From assembly GCA_002803225.1 (NCBI GenBank), contig NXFV01001710.1, forward strand, positions 1 to 37,879: 37,879 nt of DNA, read 5' to 3'. The translations under genes were made by a program, and so were the position numbers. Below the pieces are notes generated by a model. It saw only the letters and a list, made by a program, of their open reading frames with translations, made no database searches and was not told where the DNA came from. Within the stretch, counting starts at the first letter, position 1. The number at the start of each line of letters is the position of its first letter. This DNA is from Gamarada debralockiae. Its lineage: Eukaryota > Ascomycota > Leotiomycetes > Helotiales > Hyphodiscaceae. Positions 8,439 through 18,973 of the stretch are shown here, piece after piece.

Positions 8439-9839
8439 CTAATCCCCCTCCGTCAAATCCCGTGGCAAATCCTGGTCATTAACCTCGGCACACAATAAAG
8501 TCTCAGGATAGCGGAAAGCTCCTCTATAGTCGAGATCCAAGTTACTCCTTACCACTGGGTCCAGAATCTCTCTAACTCTTTCGGATGCCTGCAATGACCA
8601 ATTTCTATGATCATGAGCGTCGAAAAGACCAGCACACTGCTCCAGATGGGCGTCGGTAATCTGAAACTCATCCAGGTACAACGCTCGATAGAATGGCGGA
8701 AGTGAGTCTTCATTGTACGGTTCCCATGACCTGGCATAGTGTGCAAAACGATCGAGGATAAAAAGATCTTGTGAATGAAGGGCGGCCATCGGAGGATCCC
8801 ATGGGCGTTCGGGAGAAATCTCGAAACGGACTCGACTTATTGATTATAGCTATAATCTTCCTGAGTACCGTGTACAGCTTCTCTAGTACACCAGCGTAGG
8901 CAATCATAATTCGTTTTCGAAGTTCGGGATACGACCCAAAACTCTTCTTCGCTTCATTAGTCGTCGGGCCTTTCCATCGAGCAATAATATGGATCATACT
9001 TTCTTTGTATAGAACTTTGTTGCAAGGGTATATGCGACTTCAATATTCGGCGAGCTCTTCTGTATAAAATGTCCCTCACCAGCGGCGAGCCACCAAGTAG
9101 CACTCTGTTAAGAGCAACGGAGACAACGGGCGGGGCACTGTAGAAGTCTGCGAGCCTGGCAAGTGTTTTGAGAGCCTTAATATCTGGAAGTTTAGAGGGT
9201 TCGTTGTACATGCAGTCGAGCATGCGATGTATACCTGTAGTCTCATCGTCGACAGCGCCTTTGAAAGCCAATTCAGCTCCGTCTCATTCCGGATCTGGCA
9301 TATGGTCAGCTTCACGTTTCAATGGGCTTGTCTTTGAGGAATGAAGATCCATGTCAATCGAGCAATCAAATATCAATCGTCCCTCCTATTCCTTGTGATC
9401 AAATAGAAACTCTCGGAAGAGCGGCAAACTGTCACGGAATCTACGAGCCAAATTACTGAACTTCATCAGACAAACAATCAGAGCTCTGTGTCGCTGAAAT
9501 GAGGGAATGATTGACATCTAGGTCTTAGTTGAAGTATGGTATGTGCAACTCACCTTTGACATAGCCTAAAGGCCAAACGAAGGTAAGTGCGGCAAGATGC
9601 TCCTGGATGGCATACTTGTTGTTCAAATTCTCTTGTAACCATCGAATCGGATCCGATCTCTTCTTATCCGTCGGGGCAAGTTGAGGACGTAATTGTTCGT
9701 ACGCGTCGACGATTGTATATCTGGAGGGTCTTGACTGTGATTCATCGTCAAAGGAAGGACGAGGATGATTGCGAGAGAAGCGAACATGAGTAGAAGAGCC
9801 AGACGTGGTGAAGAGACACTGGTGTGGAACATTAGCCAT
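8439..9839 (-). pseudogene. Decayed BTB/POZ-type protein gene
   Basis: Pieces of one protein appear in successive frames. Exon 1 (9839-9554) starts MANVPHQCLF and ends at LTFVWPLGYVK with a GTGAGT donor. After a CAG acceptor near 9299 the frame meets a TGA (9286-9284), then runs GIHRMLDCMYNEPSKLPDIK and LKTLARLADFYSAPPVV, which resembles the helical half of fungal BTB domains. Near 9060-9040 the frame shifts to KSSPNIEVAYTLATK, and near 9015 to VLYKESMIHIIARWKGP. A last shift near 8840 leads to RFEISPERPWDPPMAALHSQ and the intact C-terminus ending at 8439. That makes one stop and at least three frameshifts. The BTB assignment rests on general pattern, not catalytic residues, so the family is less certain than the decay itself. 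Confidence 0.6.
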
Positions 9840-10545
9840 GCTCTGAAAGCTCAGTTGAAAGGGTGTTGGCCAACTTACTGTTGGCAAATGGGAACGGATC
9901 CTGATATGAAAGGTGGCTTGTAACCGAAGAACGACGGTTTCCATGCCTTTGGGAGCGTGCGCCAGAATGCTGTCGAATCTATACTGCTTTGCGAGGAGGT
10001 GGAGTGAAAGGGCTATTTGCTGAACGAAGAAACGGATCAGACAGGAGTGTACGGCTCTGACCGATTGCCAGTTGACCCAAAACTTCGATCAGGCATTGCT
10101 GGAGTGTTCATTATCTGTTGATTCAAATTCGCCGCTTAGATTCTCAAAGAAAAAGTTGGGCTGGATGAAAATGGAAGGAATGTTGGGTGCCTTCCCGAAA
10201 CATCACAACTTCAATATTTCACTTAACCCAGGACGTACTTGCCATAGACTGAGATTACATGGAAAAGCCTAGTCCTATTATGAAGTCCACTGCATGTAGA
10301 CATTTAGGATGTGAGTTACAAAGGCCATGATACACCTACAGTGACTTGATTTTTCTCAAGACCAGAACGCCAATATTTTCCTACGCTCAGATGACCTTTA
10401 AATGCGACCTGAACGCCATCGCAATATTCGTTGTTCTGCCCCTAAACCCCATTTTCTTCATCATCTACCATATCAAGAACCCTTGCGTATTGAACAGTGA
10501 GTCTCTGCAGTTCTCGGAATTTTCCTGTCGCCTCGTTAGCCACAT
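9840..10545. other. Intergenic between the BTB remnant and HIR1
   Basis: 706 bases with only short unsupported frames. A 36-base GT...AG segment (9887-9852) precedes the BTB remnant's ATG but is too short to be a normal intron. No repeat or RNA gene is seen. Confidence 0.5.
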
Positions 10546-13500
10546 TTATTTCATTTCATCTGGAGCGATTCTCTTACCAAGTATTAATACAACCCCCTTC
10601 AAGAGTTCCTTTCGGTCCCAACCACAAAGCTTCTCATCTTCACTTAGCCAGCCTTGGCCCTTCTCAGCTTCCGGCTCGTCCTGCAGCTTGTCTTGTAATA
10701 TGCCACCGAGAATGCTCCGCAAGAGTTCCTCGACCTTGTTCTTGAGACCTTCGGCACCGAGACGCTTTGCATACATGTACAAGTAGATTCTGAACTCTTC
10801 CTTTGCACCCAGTTGCAGAGCAGCAGCAACGCGATTCTCAAGATGTGCAATACTGACACCTGACTCAAAACTTTCGAATCCCTCTTTCGAAAGAAGAGAC
10901 TTGATAAGTCGTTGTAGATGGTATGCTCGTCCTTTGAGAAGCACCTCGTTTGTGGTATGTCGTTCAAGGTGAGGAATAATACCGGCTGAAATATTCGAAG
11001 GATCCACCTCTCCATCACGTCTCGAGACTGGGCCAACTCCAGTTGATTGCAAGCTGCTGATCGAAGAGTCGTTCGAGTTCCAATACTGACTGCCAACCGC
11101 CCACCAGGCTTCAGATAGTCGTTGCCAGACATACATTGTTGGTGAGTATAGGTAGCCATCGCCATTGCTCAACGTCACAATTACATGGCCGTTCGAGTTG
11201 AGATGTGCTGAAGTGACACCTGGGCCAGCTGTAGTATGAGTTCCCAAAGAGTGCATGGCAATCTCCAGAATCGGTGCAAGCGATACTGGAGGATGCGGCG
11301 AAGAGAGTGTTTTGAGGTTCCAAACGTGGGCCATACCAACAGCTGTGATACAAAGAAGCCACCAGCCTCTGCATTCAATGATGACTGGCTGTGACTCCAG
11401 GACCAAGGCGCTGAATATTCTCCGTCCAGCGGGAGTCCAAGTATAGATGCTTCCATCCTCGCAAGCAGCTGACCAGAAGTTCTTGTTGCCCGTGACTAGT
11501 ATAACAGCCCGAGGAAGGAAGTCTTGCCAAAGCATAACTCCTCTCTTCGTCGCACTGATCCGCGAAGGGTCCTTCACCTGGACTGGGTTTGGTCCTGGAT
11601 TCTGAGCTTCAAATATGATATCCTCGGAGACTTTCGCAGACTCATCAACTCCATTCGTGCCGTTCGCGTTACCAGACGGTGGTAGAGTACCACGATCTAG
11701 AGATCTGAGGATATGTGTTCTGATCTTTGGTACCGCTAATCGTACTTGACTGACGGACATGGTAGGATTGATGACGGCCGGACGCAAAAACTCAGGCGTC
11801 GGGACCACACCATGAGCTTGTGGTAGAGGCATCGCAGGTTCCGCACCGTTGATACCATTGACCATGATGGGAACGTGTCCATTGACGCCAATGCCCATAC
11901 CAAGTGCAGGTCTTTTGTTTGCGGCATCTTCCTCTTCATCACCTTCAAGAACGACCGCTTTTCGTTTATTTCCAAGTAACATAGCAGCAAGACCACCTCG
12001 GGGTAGACCATCGTATGGCTTTGAAAGATCCAATATTGACTGTGGAGCATCATTCTGCGCATTGTTTGAACTTGCTGCCATCAATTGAGATTGTGGTAGT
12101 GAAGAGAGTCCTGTGCCTGACGAAGAGACAAGTAATGGCGCAACTCTCTTCTTACCTTCCTTTGTGATCGTAACACGCTGCTTCAATGCTTCTAATTTGG
12201 CAGCGTTAGGATCCGGTGTAGGGGCTGGAGAATCTTGAGCAGGTCGACCATTGGTGGTAGGGGCCGTTGAAGTGACTCCAACCATCGCCGTGGAAGTTGA
12301 ATTGCCGTTCAGGACTGGTGGAGGACCGTTTGAGCTAGCATCACCCATGAGAGCTCCCATTCTTCCTTCTGCTCCTCGCAACTCACCCGCCTTACTTCTC
12401 TCCTCGAGACGTAGACTAGAGATATCTTCGACCACCCCAACACCTCTACGGCCAACGCCGAATTTTTGCAATGCTTTGTCGTTTTCTGACCAGGGAGCTA
12501 TGAATCCCAATTCGCCTCGTTCAAATTCCAACGCAATTATGCTACCATCCAAACTTGATGCGAAAATCGTCAGGCCGTCTGGAGTCCAGGCAAGATCCGA
12601 TATTGACTTTGCTGCCAAGTCCTGGCATACTACCAAAGGTCGCGAGGAACTGGTATTCCAAATACTCAAGGTCTTATCTTGCCCAGCGCACGCAATGACC
12701 GTTACTAAAGGCTGAGTACTGTAACCACTGTTGTCCGTAGTTTCTGCGCTTGATTCGTACTTGCTAAACAATCGAGGAGAGAAGGTACACACTTCTGTAG
12801 GTCCCTCGTGTCCAATAAGATTGATATCACTGTCCCAAACGCCCCGATTTATGATTGCTACAGAGCTAACGGGTCCGTTGACGGCATTTGCTGCCGCAAT
12901 GTGATTTCCATCTGGGGACCAGGAACATCTTCGGAAGTAGGTTGTTAGAGGAGATGAGGTGAACGGCGCAACGATAGTATGTTCAAGGACGAAGTTATTG
13001 AGGGAGTCGTGTACGGTGGCATTAGGGGCAGGGGAAGTGAATCGGAAGAGCTTGATCGTTCGGTCGTCGCTGGCCGTAGCAAAGTATTTATTCGCCGGGT
13101 CGAATGTAATTCCCTTGACGTGACTTTGATGAACTGAAAGTGTCTTTAACTTCTCAAAAGTATGCCCTGACCAAACCACAATTTTGGAGTCCAAACCAAC
13201 AGATACCAGAATCGAGGAATCGTAAGACCAGCCGAGATCCTGGACGTCGTTTTCGTGCCCAATCAGGCGCCTTAATATCTTCCAATTCTCAACCGGCGGG
13301 GGTTCGTTGGTTCCTAAATACCTTGTCAACACTCGATCCCATATTCAAAGTTCCGTGAGGTCTTACATACCGAATGAAGCGGAATGAGCTGGAGGGTTCG
13401 TATCGAGATGGTAGATGCATATAATTTTGTCATCGGCGCCAGATGCCAGCCATCGTCCGTTGGGGGAGAATCTAACAGTGTGTATTGTTCCGGAATGGTA

Positions 13501-14022
13501 GCTCATATGACATAGTTGCTTGGGTTTCGAATAATTCGGGTCTGCTGCTTGCAGGATGGCGTCCGTGGACCATATTCGTACATGGCCATCTGTTCAACAC
13601 CTCAGCGCAAAGCTCCTTCATCTACTCCTCTCGATATGGCCTTACCTCCGGCAGCCGTCGCTAATCTTGACCCATCGGGGGATACGTGACAGCTATAGAC
13701 CTCGAAGTCCTTCTGTTCTCCTACATGTCCAGGCGCATTGAGCGCCAAAAGTTAGCCATGTCCTGATTTAAGTATATCTGCTGCACACAGCGGTGCTCGT
13801 TATCGCAATATTTGAGGAACGCTTGCCAGAATGCCCCAGCCAACTTGCTTTGATGACTGTAAGAGATTAAAGACGTCAGCGAATTGCTATTTCAGGAGGT
13901 TTGGATTTGGAGGATTTGGAGGTCTAGTATCTGCGTCTTAAACGGGGCTCAAAACTCGTAGTTCAAGAGCCAACCCTGGATAGCAGATATCATGGACCTC
14001 CGATGAATAACTTACTCTTCAT
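10546..14022 (-). CDS. hir1: HIR1-type histone chaperone subunit (HIRA family), WD40
   Basis: Five exons: 14022-14016, 13856-13827, 13720-13646, 13589-13371 and 13313-10546, giving 1032 residues. The spliced start reads MKIIKASWLGHSGEQKDFEV, matching fungal HIR1 N-termini. Seven WD40 blades occupy roughly residues 10-400 (for example DSSILVSVGLDSKIVVWSGH and FATASDDRTIKLFRF). TITKEGKKRVAPLLV in the linker is the HIRA B motif, which binds Asf1. The C-terminal third is the HIRA/TUP1-like domain. HIR deposits H3-H4 independently of replication and represses histone genes, in the nucleus. Intron 2 needs a GC donor (G|GCAAGC) to keep the conserved HSGEQKDF; a GT donor 6 bases downstream would insert two residues. 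The 7-nt first exon is supported by frame, by GTAAGT and by a CTGAC branch site. An ATG at 14053 in another frame overlaps the start. Confidence 0.9.
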
Positions 14023-14388
14023 AGTTGTCACCAGAGAAGTTGTCGATTCGCATCGTTGGATGGTGCCGTCTTTCGTGTCATTCAAGAACGGACAACGCGA
14101 AGTCGCGAATTTGGATTCGCTTGCGGCCGCGCTTGTTCCAGAAAAACTCACGATTCAGGAGCAGGGGGTGCCTTTATCTCCGCGTGTGCTGCCTGGGTTC
14201 TTCTACAACTCAACTACAAAGTAGTTATCTTTCAGCGTTCAATCACAATGAGTGATTTAAATGTCTAGAAGAAGCATTCTGATTCTGAAAATATCCTCTG
14301 AAGACCACGGTAGAGATCCCTTGTCGCCGATCATCCAAGCCTCTGATCGTGTCTTCCCACTCTATTTCTTTCTAAATAGCCAGTCTAG
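14023..14388. other. HIR1 promoter region
   Basis: 366 bases between HIR1 and the 3' end of the oxidoreductase remnant. An ATG at 14053-14051 with A at -3 opens a frame that runs over the HIR1 ATG (stop TAA within intron 1, or in exon 3 if spliced). It could be an overlapping uORF if transcription starts upstream. Nothing else is seen. Confidence 0.5.
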
Positions 14389-15705
14389 CTACAACTTATT
14401 CGACTTTTTCGTATCCTCAATCTTAAAAACATACTTCGTAGCACTATTAACACCCCCCTTCAAATTCGCAAGATCCTTCTCAACACCATTCAATCCACCC
14501 GGAACAACCTCATACGGATGCGCCGTAAACCAACCCTCCTGCAACCCCCTCCCAAACAACCTAAAGAAAACAAACCCGAATTCCTTCCCTCCAGTCCTAA
14601 TCCCCGCCTTTCCCTTGCTCAAATCCGGCAGAATATCGGCGTGCACACTCCCAACCATCGTGATAGTCTTCTGAATATATTCAGGGATTTCTTTGTAGTC
14701 CTTTCCCGGAAGAACTAAAGTGATCTCACTACATTGCTTTGAGAGCACTTGACTTAGGTTTTGGTAGGAGTTATGTTCGGATACTGCGTCGAATGCGTAT
14801 TTTACTTCGCTTGCTCCGGATCTTTTTAATGCGTCTTTGATACCGGATACAACTGCTTTGTCTCCGTTTCTGTAGTCGACGATTGTGTCGCCTTTGCATC
14901 GCGTGATGAGCTTTTCTACAAAGGCCTGGCCTCTTCCGGCTACGGCGATGATTGGGTGGATGTTTGAGAGTTGTGCAGGTTTTGATTGCGTATGCTCCCT
15001 AGAGAATGTCAGATAAGTGATCGTTGATGAGTGGTGAGAGATTCATACCACAGCCCCTGAGGCGCCATAGACGATCAGCGGCGTCTGTGTTGTCGTCGCA
15101 GCCCAAGGTTCAGGTAGGCCAAGTCTTTGGTACAAGCCAACGGCAGCAGTCATGGCTGCAAGAGGAATTGCGGCTCCCTGATTTTAATCTTAGTCCCTAC
15201 GTAACGCTAAAGGGAATTTTGGACTACCAGCCTCTTCAAAACTTGTCTCCTTTGGGAGGTGGAAAGTAGTATAAGGCCAAGCAATGGCATATTCGGCAAA
15301 ACTCCCACGAGGAGCCATCATCTCGTGGAACGCGGCAACACGGTCGCCTTTCTTAAACTCAGTCACATTCTCTCCCACCGATTCAACGATTCCAGCAATG
15401 TCATCACCGGAGTTGCGGGGCTCTGCAAGACGAGGTCTCTTCCAATCTGCCAGAGCAGATGACTTTTATTAAGACCTGGTCGGCATTTGGTTTTGGAACA
15501 GGGACATCATGGATGGTGACCTTTGGCCCTTTGCAACGATCGCTTCTTTCATATTGAGTCGAGAGGTTCTGGTAAATGTTCTTAAAGGTGGTTGTGAAAC
15601 GCTGAAAGTATTTGAGTAAGTGAAGTGGGTGAGCGACGCGTGCTTGGGAACTGCTCGAGGAGAAAGTCGTCGACTTATAACGGTACGAAGGATGTTTGTA
15701 CTCAT
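14389..15705 (-). pseudogene. Decayed zinc-type alcohol dehydrogenase / quinone oxidoreductase
   Basis: The ATG at 15705 starts a serine/arginine-rich leader (MSTNILRTVISRRLSPRAV), then MKEAIVAKG. A 1-base loss near 15526 shifts to KVTIHDVPVPKPNADQVLIK, the GroES-like start of an MDR-family enzyme. A net deletion near 15450-15460 removes the expected SGxNP and shifts to DWKRPRLAEPRNSGDDIAGI and GENVTEFKKGDRVAAFHEMM. An intron (about 15235-15182, GGGAG acceptor) leads to AAIPLAAMTAAVGLYQRLGL. A second intron (about 15050-15000) is followed by GAYAIK, a 1-base gain near 14975, and then NIHPIIAVAGRGQAFVEKL to an intact C-terminus. The Rossmann part is recognisable. MDR enzymes reduce or oxidise alcohols, enones or quinones with NAD(P)H; the substrate cannot be told. 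Three frame breaks make a functional product unlikely. Confidence 0.75.
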
Positions 15706-16006
15706 GACACGAAGAAACTGGCACTTGTTGGAAAGGTGGAGCCTCAATTGCGACAGCTTAATAATGTGTTGATGCAAGAGCTCGAAATACAAGGTCAGAA
15801 TTGCCGGGCAATTACTTACCTTAGCCGAGCTTAAATCCAGGTACCATCGCATTAGGTGCAATTAACAACGACATTTCAAAGCTTCAGATTACCTGAATCT
15901 TTGGATGAGGGGGTATATTTTGCGGCTTGAATTCTCTGATCAGAGGGTTGATTGAAAAAGTGTATTTTAAGATGGCGGGCGCTTGCCCTAGCCTCGTTCA
16001 TGACAC
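15706..16006. other. Intergenic, 5' flank of the oxidoreductase remnant
   Basis: About 300 bases between the remnant's start and the 3' end of the zinc-finger gene. The open frame continues upstream of 15705 to 15861, but the sequence there shows no conserved features. Nothing else is seen. Confidence 0.4.
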
Positions 16007-16939
16007 TCATTTCTGCCGAATATTCTTAGCCTTCCGCTTCTTGAACACAACCCCCGGCGCACTTAGCTCCTCCCCTTCTTGCTTTAAGCCCGGGTCCTGA
16101 ATTGCGGGTACCTCCGTTTCTCCGTCTGATGGCTCTCTTTTGATTCCCGATCGTTTGGGCTCTTCGCTTGGAGGTAGATTTGCAGGCACATCTGCTTCTT
16201 CCGCTCCTAGCTCATTCTTGATATCCTCGTTGGCCTCTTCCTTCACTTCCCTCTTCATTTCAATCTTCACAGCGGGAGCTTTGCCCTTCCGTGTCGCATT
16301 ACTCAACAGAGCATCTAGATCTCCATCGTCCTCCTCTGCCGGATGTGTCCGATATGTAGAGCCCCATCTTCTCTTCTTAGCCTCAATCTCTTCTGCCTCT
16401 TCCTCGTCCGGAGCCCTCTTGCGCACTCCCAATGCCACAGCTTCTGGTTTTCTCTCCCCTTCTGGCTCTACTATGCGCTCCGACGTGACCTCCCATTCTC
16501 CAGCCATCGCCATATCCGGTCTAAACTCGTCAGGTATAGCGACACCCATCTCAGCAAGTTGCGCCAGCTGCTGTTTTCTCTGCGACGGTGTTGCCTGTGG
16601 CTTGGGTAATGAAGGCGTAGGTCCTCGTCCAAAACCCGAACTTGAAGAACTTGCAGCTCCTGGTCCTCCACCCGCAGTCATTCCATTCAACCGTGCGACT
16701 TCAGCCTTCGCTCGCTCCTTGTCTTTCTCATCTTTGTCATGTCCTCGGTGGAGGTCTCGTAGGAATCGCTTTAGGTTGCCTTGGTGCTTTGGAGTCGCAT
16801 CGTGATTCGCCCTCTCTAACTTCGTGTCCCGAACGAAGGTTTTGCAATGCTTGCACCAGTATTTGGGCTGCGAGACAGTTAGCAACGTCGAGGCGATCAG
16901 ACGAAGATAACTTACAGTGGACTTCCAGTATTCAGACAT
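16007..16939 (-). CDS. U1-type (matrin) zinc-finger protein, WBP4/FBP21-like splicing factor
   Basis: Two exons, 16939-16916 and 16867-16007, give 294 residues. The spliced N-terminus reads MSEYWKSTPKYWCKHCKTFV, followed by RDTKLERANHDATPKHQGNL: a U1-C/matrin-type C2H2 finger (C-x2-C ... H-x5-H). It is then rich in charged helix (HRGHDKDEKDKERAKAEVAR), and the C-terminus is lysine-rich (VFKKRKAKNIRQK). An N-terminal matrin finger plus such a tail is typical of spliceosome-associated WBP4/FBP21-like proteins; no WW domain is seen, as in other fungal members. The 48-nt intron (GTAAGT, CTAAC, GCAG) has a length divisible by three and no stop, so retention would insert 16 residues just before the finger. 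It shares a 288-base divergent promoter with the SLP2 gene. Nuclear location is inferred. Confidence 0.85.
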   Translation of the reverse strand: MSEYWKSTVSYLRLIASTLLTVSQPKYWCKHCKTFVRDTKLERANHDATPKHQGNLKRFLRDLHRGHDKDEKDKERAKAEVARLNGMTAGGGPGAASSSSSGFGRGPTPSLPKPQATPSQRKQQLAQLAEMGVAIPDEFRPDMAMAGEWEVTSERIVEPEGERKPEAVALGVRKRAPDEEEAEEIEAKKRRWGSTYRTHPAEEDDGDLDALLSNATRKGKAPAVKIEMKREVKEEANEDIKNELGAEEADVPANLPPSEEPKRSGIKREPSDGETEVPAIQDPGLKQEGEELSAPGVVFKKRKAKNIRQK

Positions 16940-17227
16940 TTGTCTCGCCGGTTCCTATTTACCTTGAGATTTTGAAGACTGCGAAGACTTCTCAAAGAAG
17001 GGAGAGAGTGGCGGCTCTATTTATTCACCTTCTCAGAATGGGTTCTGTAAGAATTTTGCATTTGTGCCACAAATATTTGCCAGAAGGCGGAATCGTTGCC
17101 TTCTCTTTCCGCCTTGCCTCGCCAAATTTTAGCCTCGACCGCCGACTGCTAACAAGGCAGCTTCCCCGGCATCTCTCTTCTCGTCCACACCTCACTCGAC
17201 TGACAACCATTGAACACATTCGACACA

Positions 17228-18712
17228 ATGGCGTTGGAGGCTGCCTCACGCATGGCCTTAAATGGTCTAACGCTGAGCAAGAGCGTCACATCTGCCCTCA
17301 CCTCGAGCATCGCCACGCGATCACTTGCACGAGCTTCGACTGTTCCTGCTTTAAGAGCACTACAACAAAGACGACAACTCCATGCAGGTCCACGAGCACT
17401 TGCACCGAATAATGGCCTTCTTGGCATCAACAATTCGAGCGTTCCGTCGTCATATTTCCAACGACCATCCCTCCCCGCGAATACCATCATTCGATTCGTT
17501 CCGCAACAGACAGCGTGGATCGTTGAACGAATGGGAAAGTTCAATAGGATTCTACAACCAGGCCTTGCGATTCTCATACCATTCTTGGACAGAATTGCAT
17601 ATGTTAAGAGCCTGAAGGAAGCCGCAATCGAGATACCCAGCCAGAGCGCGATTACGGCAGATAATGTCACATTGGAGCTTGACGGTGTCTTATATACAAG
17701 AGTTTTTGATGCATACAAGGCCAGGCAAGTTGCCTTGCATCCTTACTCGTCGTTGACGATTGGAGACTTTACTTGGCTTTCATGAACTAAATCTGACATG
17801 ACTACATAGTTACGGAGTTGAGGACGCAGAATACGCCATCTCTCAACTTGCGCAGACGACCATGCGTTCCGAAATTGGTAGGCCCATTCTTATTTCACTT
17901 TCTTCTCCATTCAATCGAAATCTTGGCTTTGAGAAGCATCATAAAGTCATATTACTCATCTTCGCGTTCAACGCTTGATTAAGCAATACTAACCCCTTCC
18001 TCTTTCAGGTCAACTCACCCTCGACCACGTCCTGAAAGAGCGCCAGGCCTTGAATACGAATATCACAGCAGCAATCAATGAGGCAGCCCAAGACTGGGGT
18101 GTCGTCTGCCTTCGATACGAAATTAGAGATATCCACGCCCCGGACGGGGTTGTTGCGGCCATGCACCGACAAGTTACCGCTGAACGATCTAAGCGTGCGG
18201 AGATTTTGGACTCTGAAGGTCAGAGACAATCCGCCATCAATATTGCCGAAGGCCGAAAGCAAAGCGTTATCTTGGCTTCCGAGGCTCTCAGGAGTGAGCA
18301 GATCAACATGGCAAGTGGAGAGGCGGAGGCCATTCTCTTGAAGGCCAAGGCTACCGCCGCAGGCATCGATGCCGTGGCGAAGGCCATTGCTCAGGGAGAG
18401 GAGAGTGCACAAGGAGCGGTCAGCTTGAGCATCGCCGAGAAGTACGTTGATGCGTTCGGCAAGCTAGCGAAGGAAGGAACCGCTGTGGTCGTCCCAGGCA
18501 ATGTTGGAGATATCGGAAGCATGATCGCCAGTGCGATGGCAGTGTACGGAAAGGTCGGAGATGCACAAGCAAAGACGATCGCAGCGAAGGCGCTCGAGGC
18601 GCAGAAGTCACATGAGGATGCAGAGAATGGTGGACTAGAGGTGGAGTCACCCAATGATGAGATGAAACGAAGCATGTTGGCTTCGTTCGAAAACACACGT
18701 CAGAAAAAGTGA
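17228..18712 (+). CDS. Stomatin-like protein 2 (SPFH family), mitochondrial
   Basis: Three exons: 17228-17724, 17810-17877 and 18009-18712, giving 422 residues. Residues 1-60 are basic, serine-rich and free of acids apart from position 4, like a mitochondrial presequence. The SPFH/band-7 domain starts at about residue 85 (IIRFVPQQTAWIVERMGKFN) and includes AAIEIPSQSAITADNVTLEL and, across the junctions, ASYGVEDAEYAISQLAQTT. An alanine- and glutamate-rich coiled-coil (ERSKRAEILDSEGQRQSAIN) and a C-terminal oligomerisation segment follow. SLP2 proteins scaffold prohibitins and cardiolipin-rich domains of the inner membrane. Intron 1 has a GC donor, AG|GCAAGT; the only nearby GT breaks the conserved frame, so GC-AG splicing is required. 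The gene is divergent from the zinc-finger gene and convergent with MON2 (261 bases apart). Confidence 0.92.
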
Positions 18713-18973
18713 GGAGGGGATGATCAAGGAGACGAGAAAATGACGAAGTGGGCTTGTTGTACTACTAGCGGAGATATCCTTCTGGGGAATGGAAGGCCTT
18801 GGCTTATTACTTGAATTATTAGGCGTCACATCACTGTAGGAGGGAGGCATCAAAAAACAAAACACACTGCTCAATGATACCAAGTAGCTCTTATAGCACG
18901 GTACGAAATAAGTAAAAGAACAATCAACGATTCAAAACAAAGACATCAGAACCATTCTCATCATTAACATTTA

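Noticed and set aside
9852..9887. GTAAGT...TTTCAG segment before the BTB remnant's ATG
   Set aside because: 36 bases is below the usual minimum intron size in these fungi.
12251..12715. 154-codon plus-strand frame inside HIR1
   Set aside because: Antisense to the linker of a securely identified protein; a shadow frame.
16140..16805. 221-codon plus-strand frame inside the zinc-finger gene
   Set aside because: Serine/alanine-rich shadow of the charged minus-strand coding sequence.
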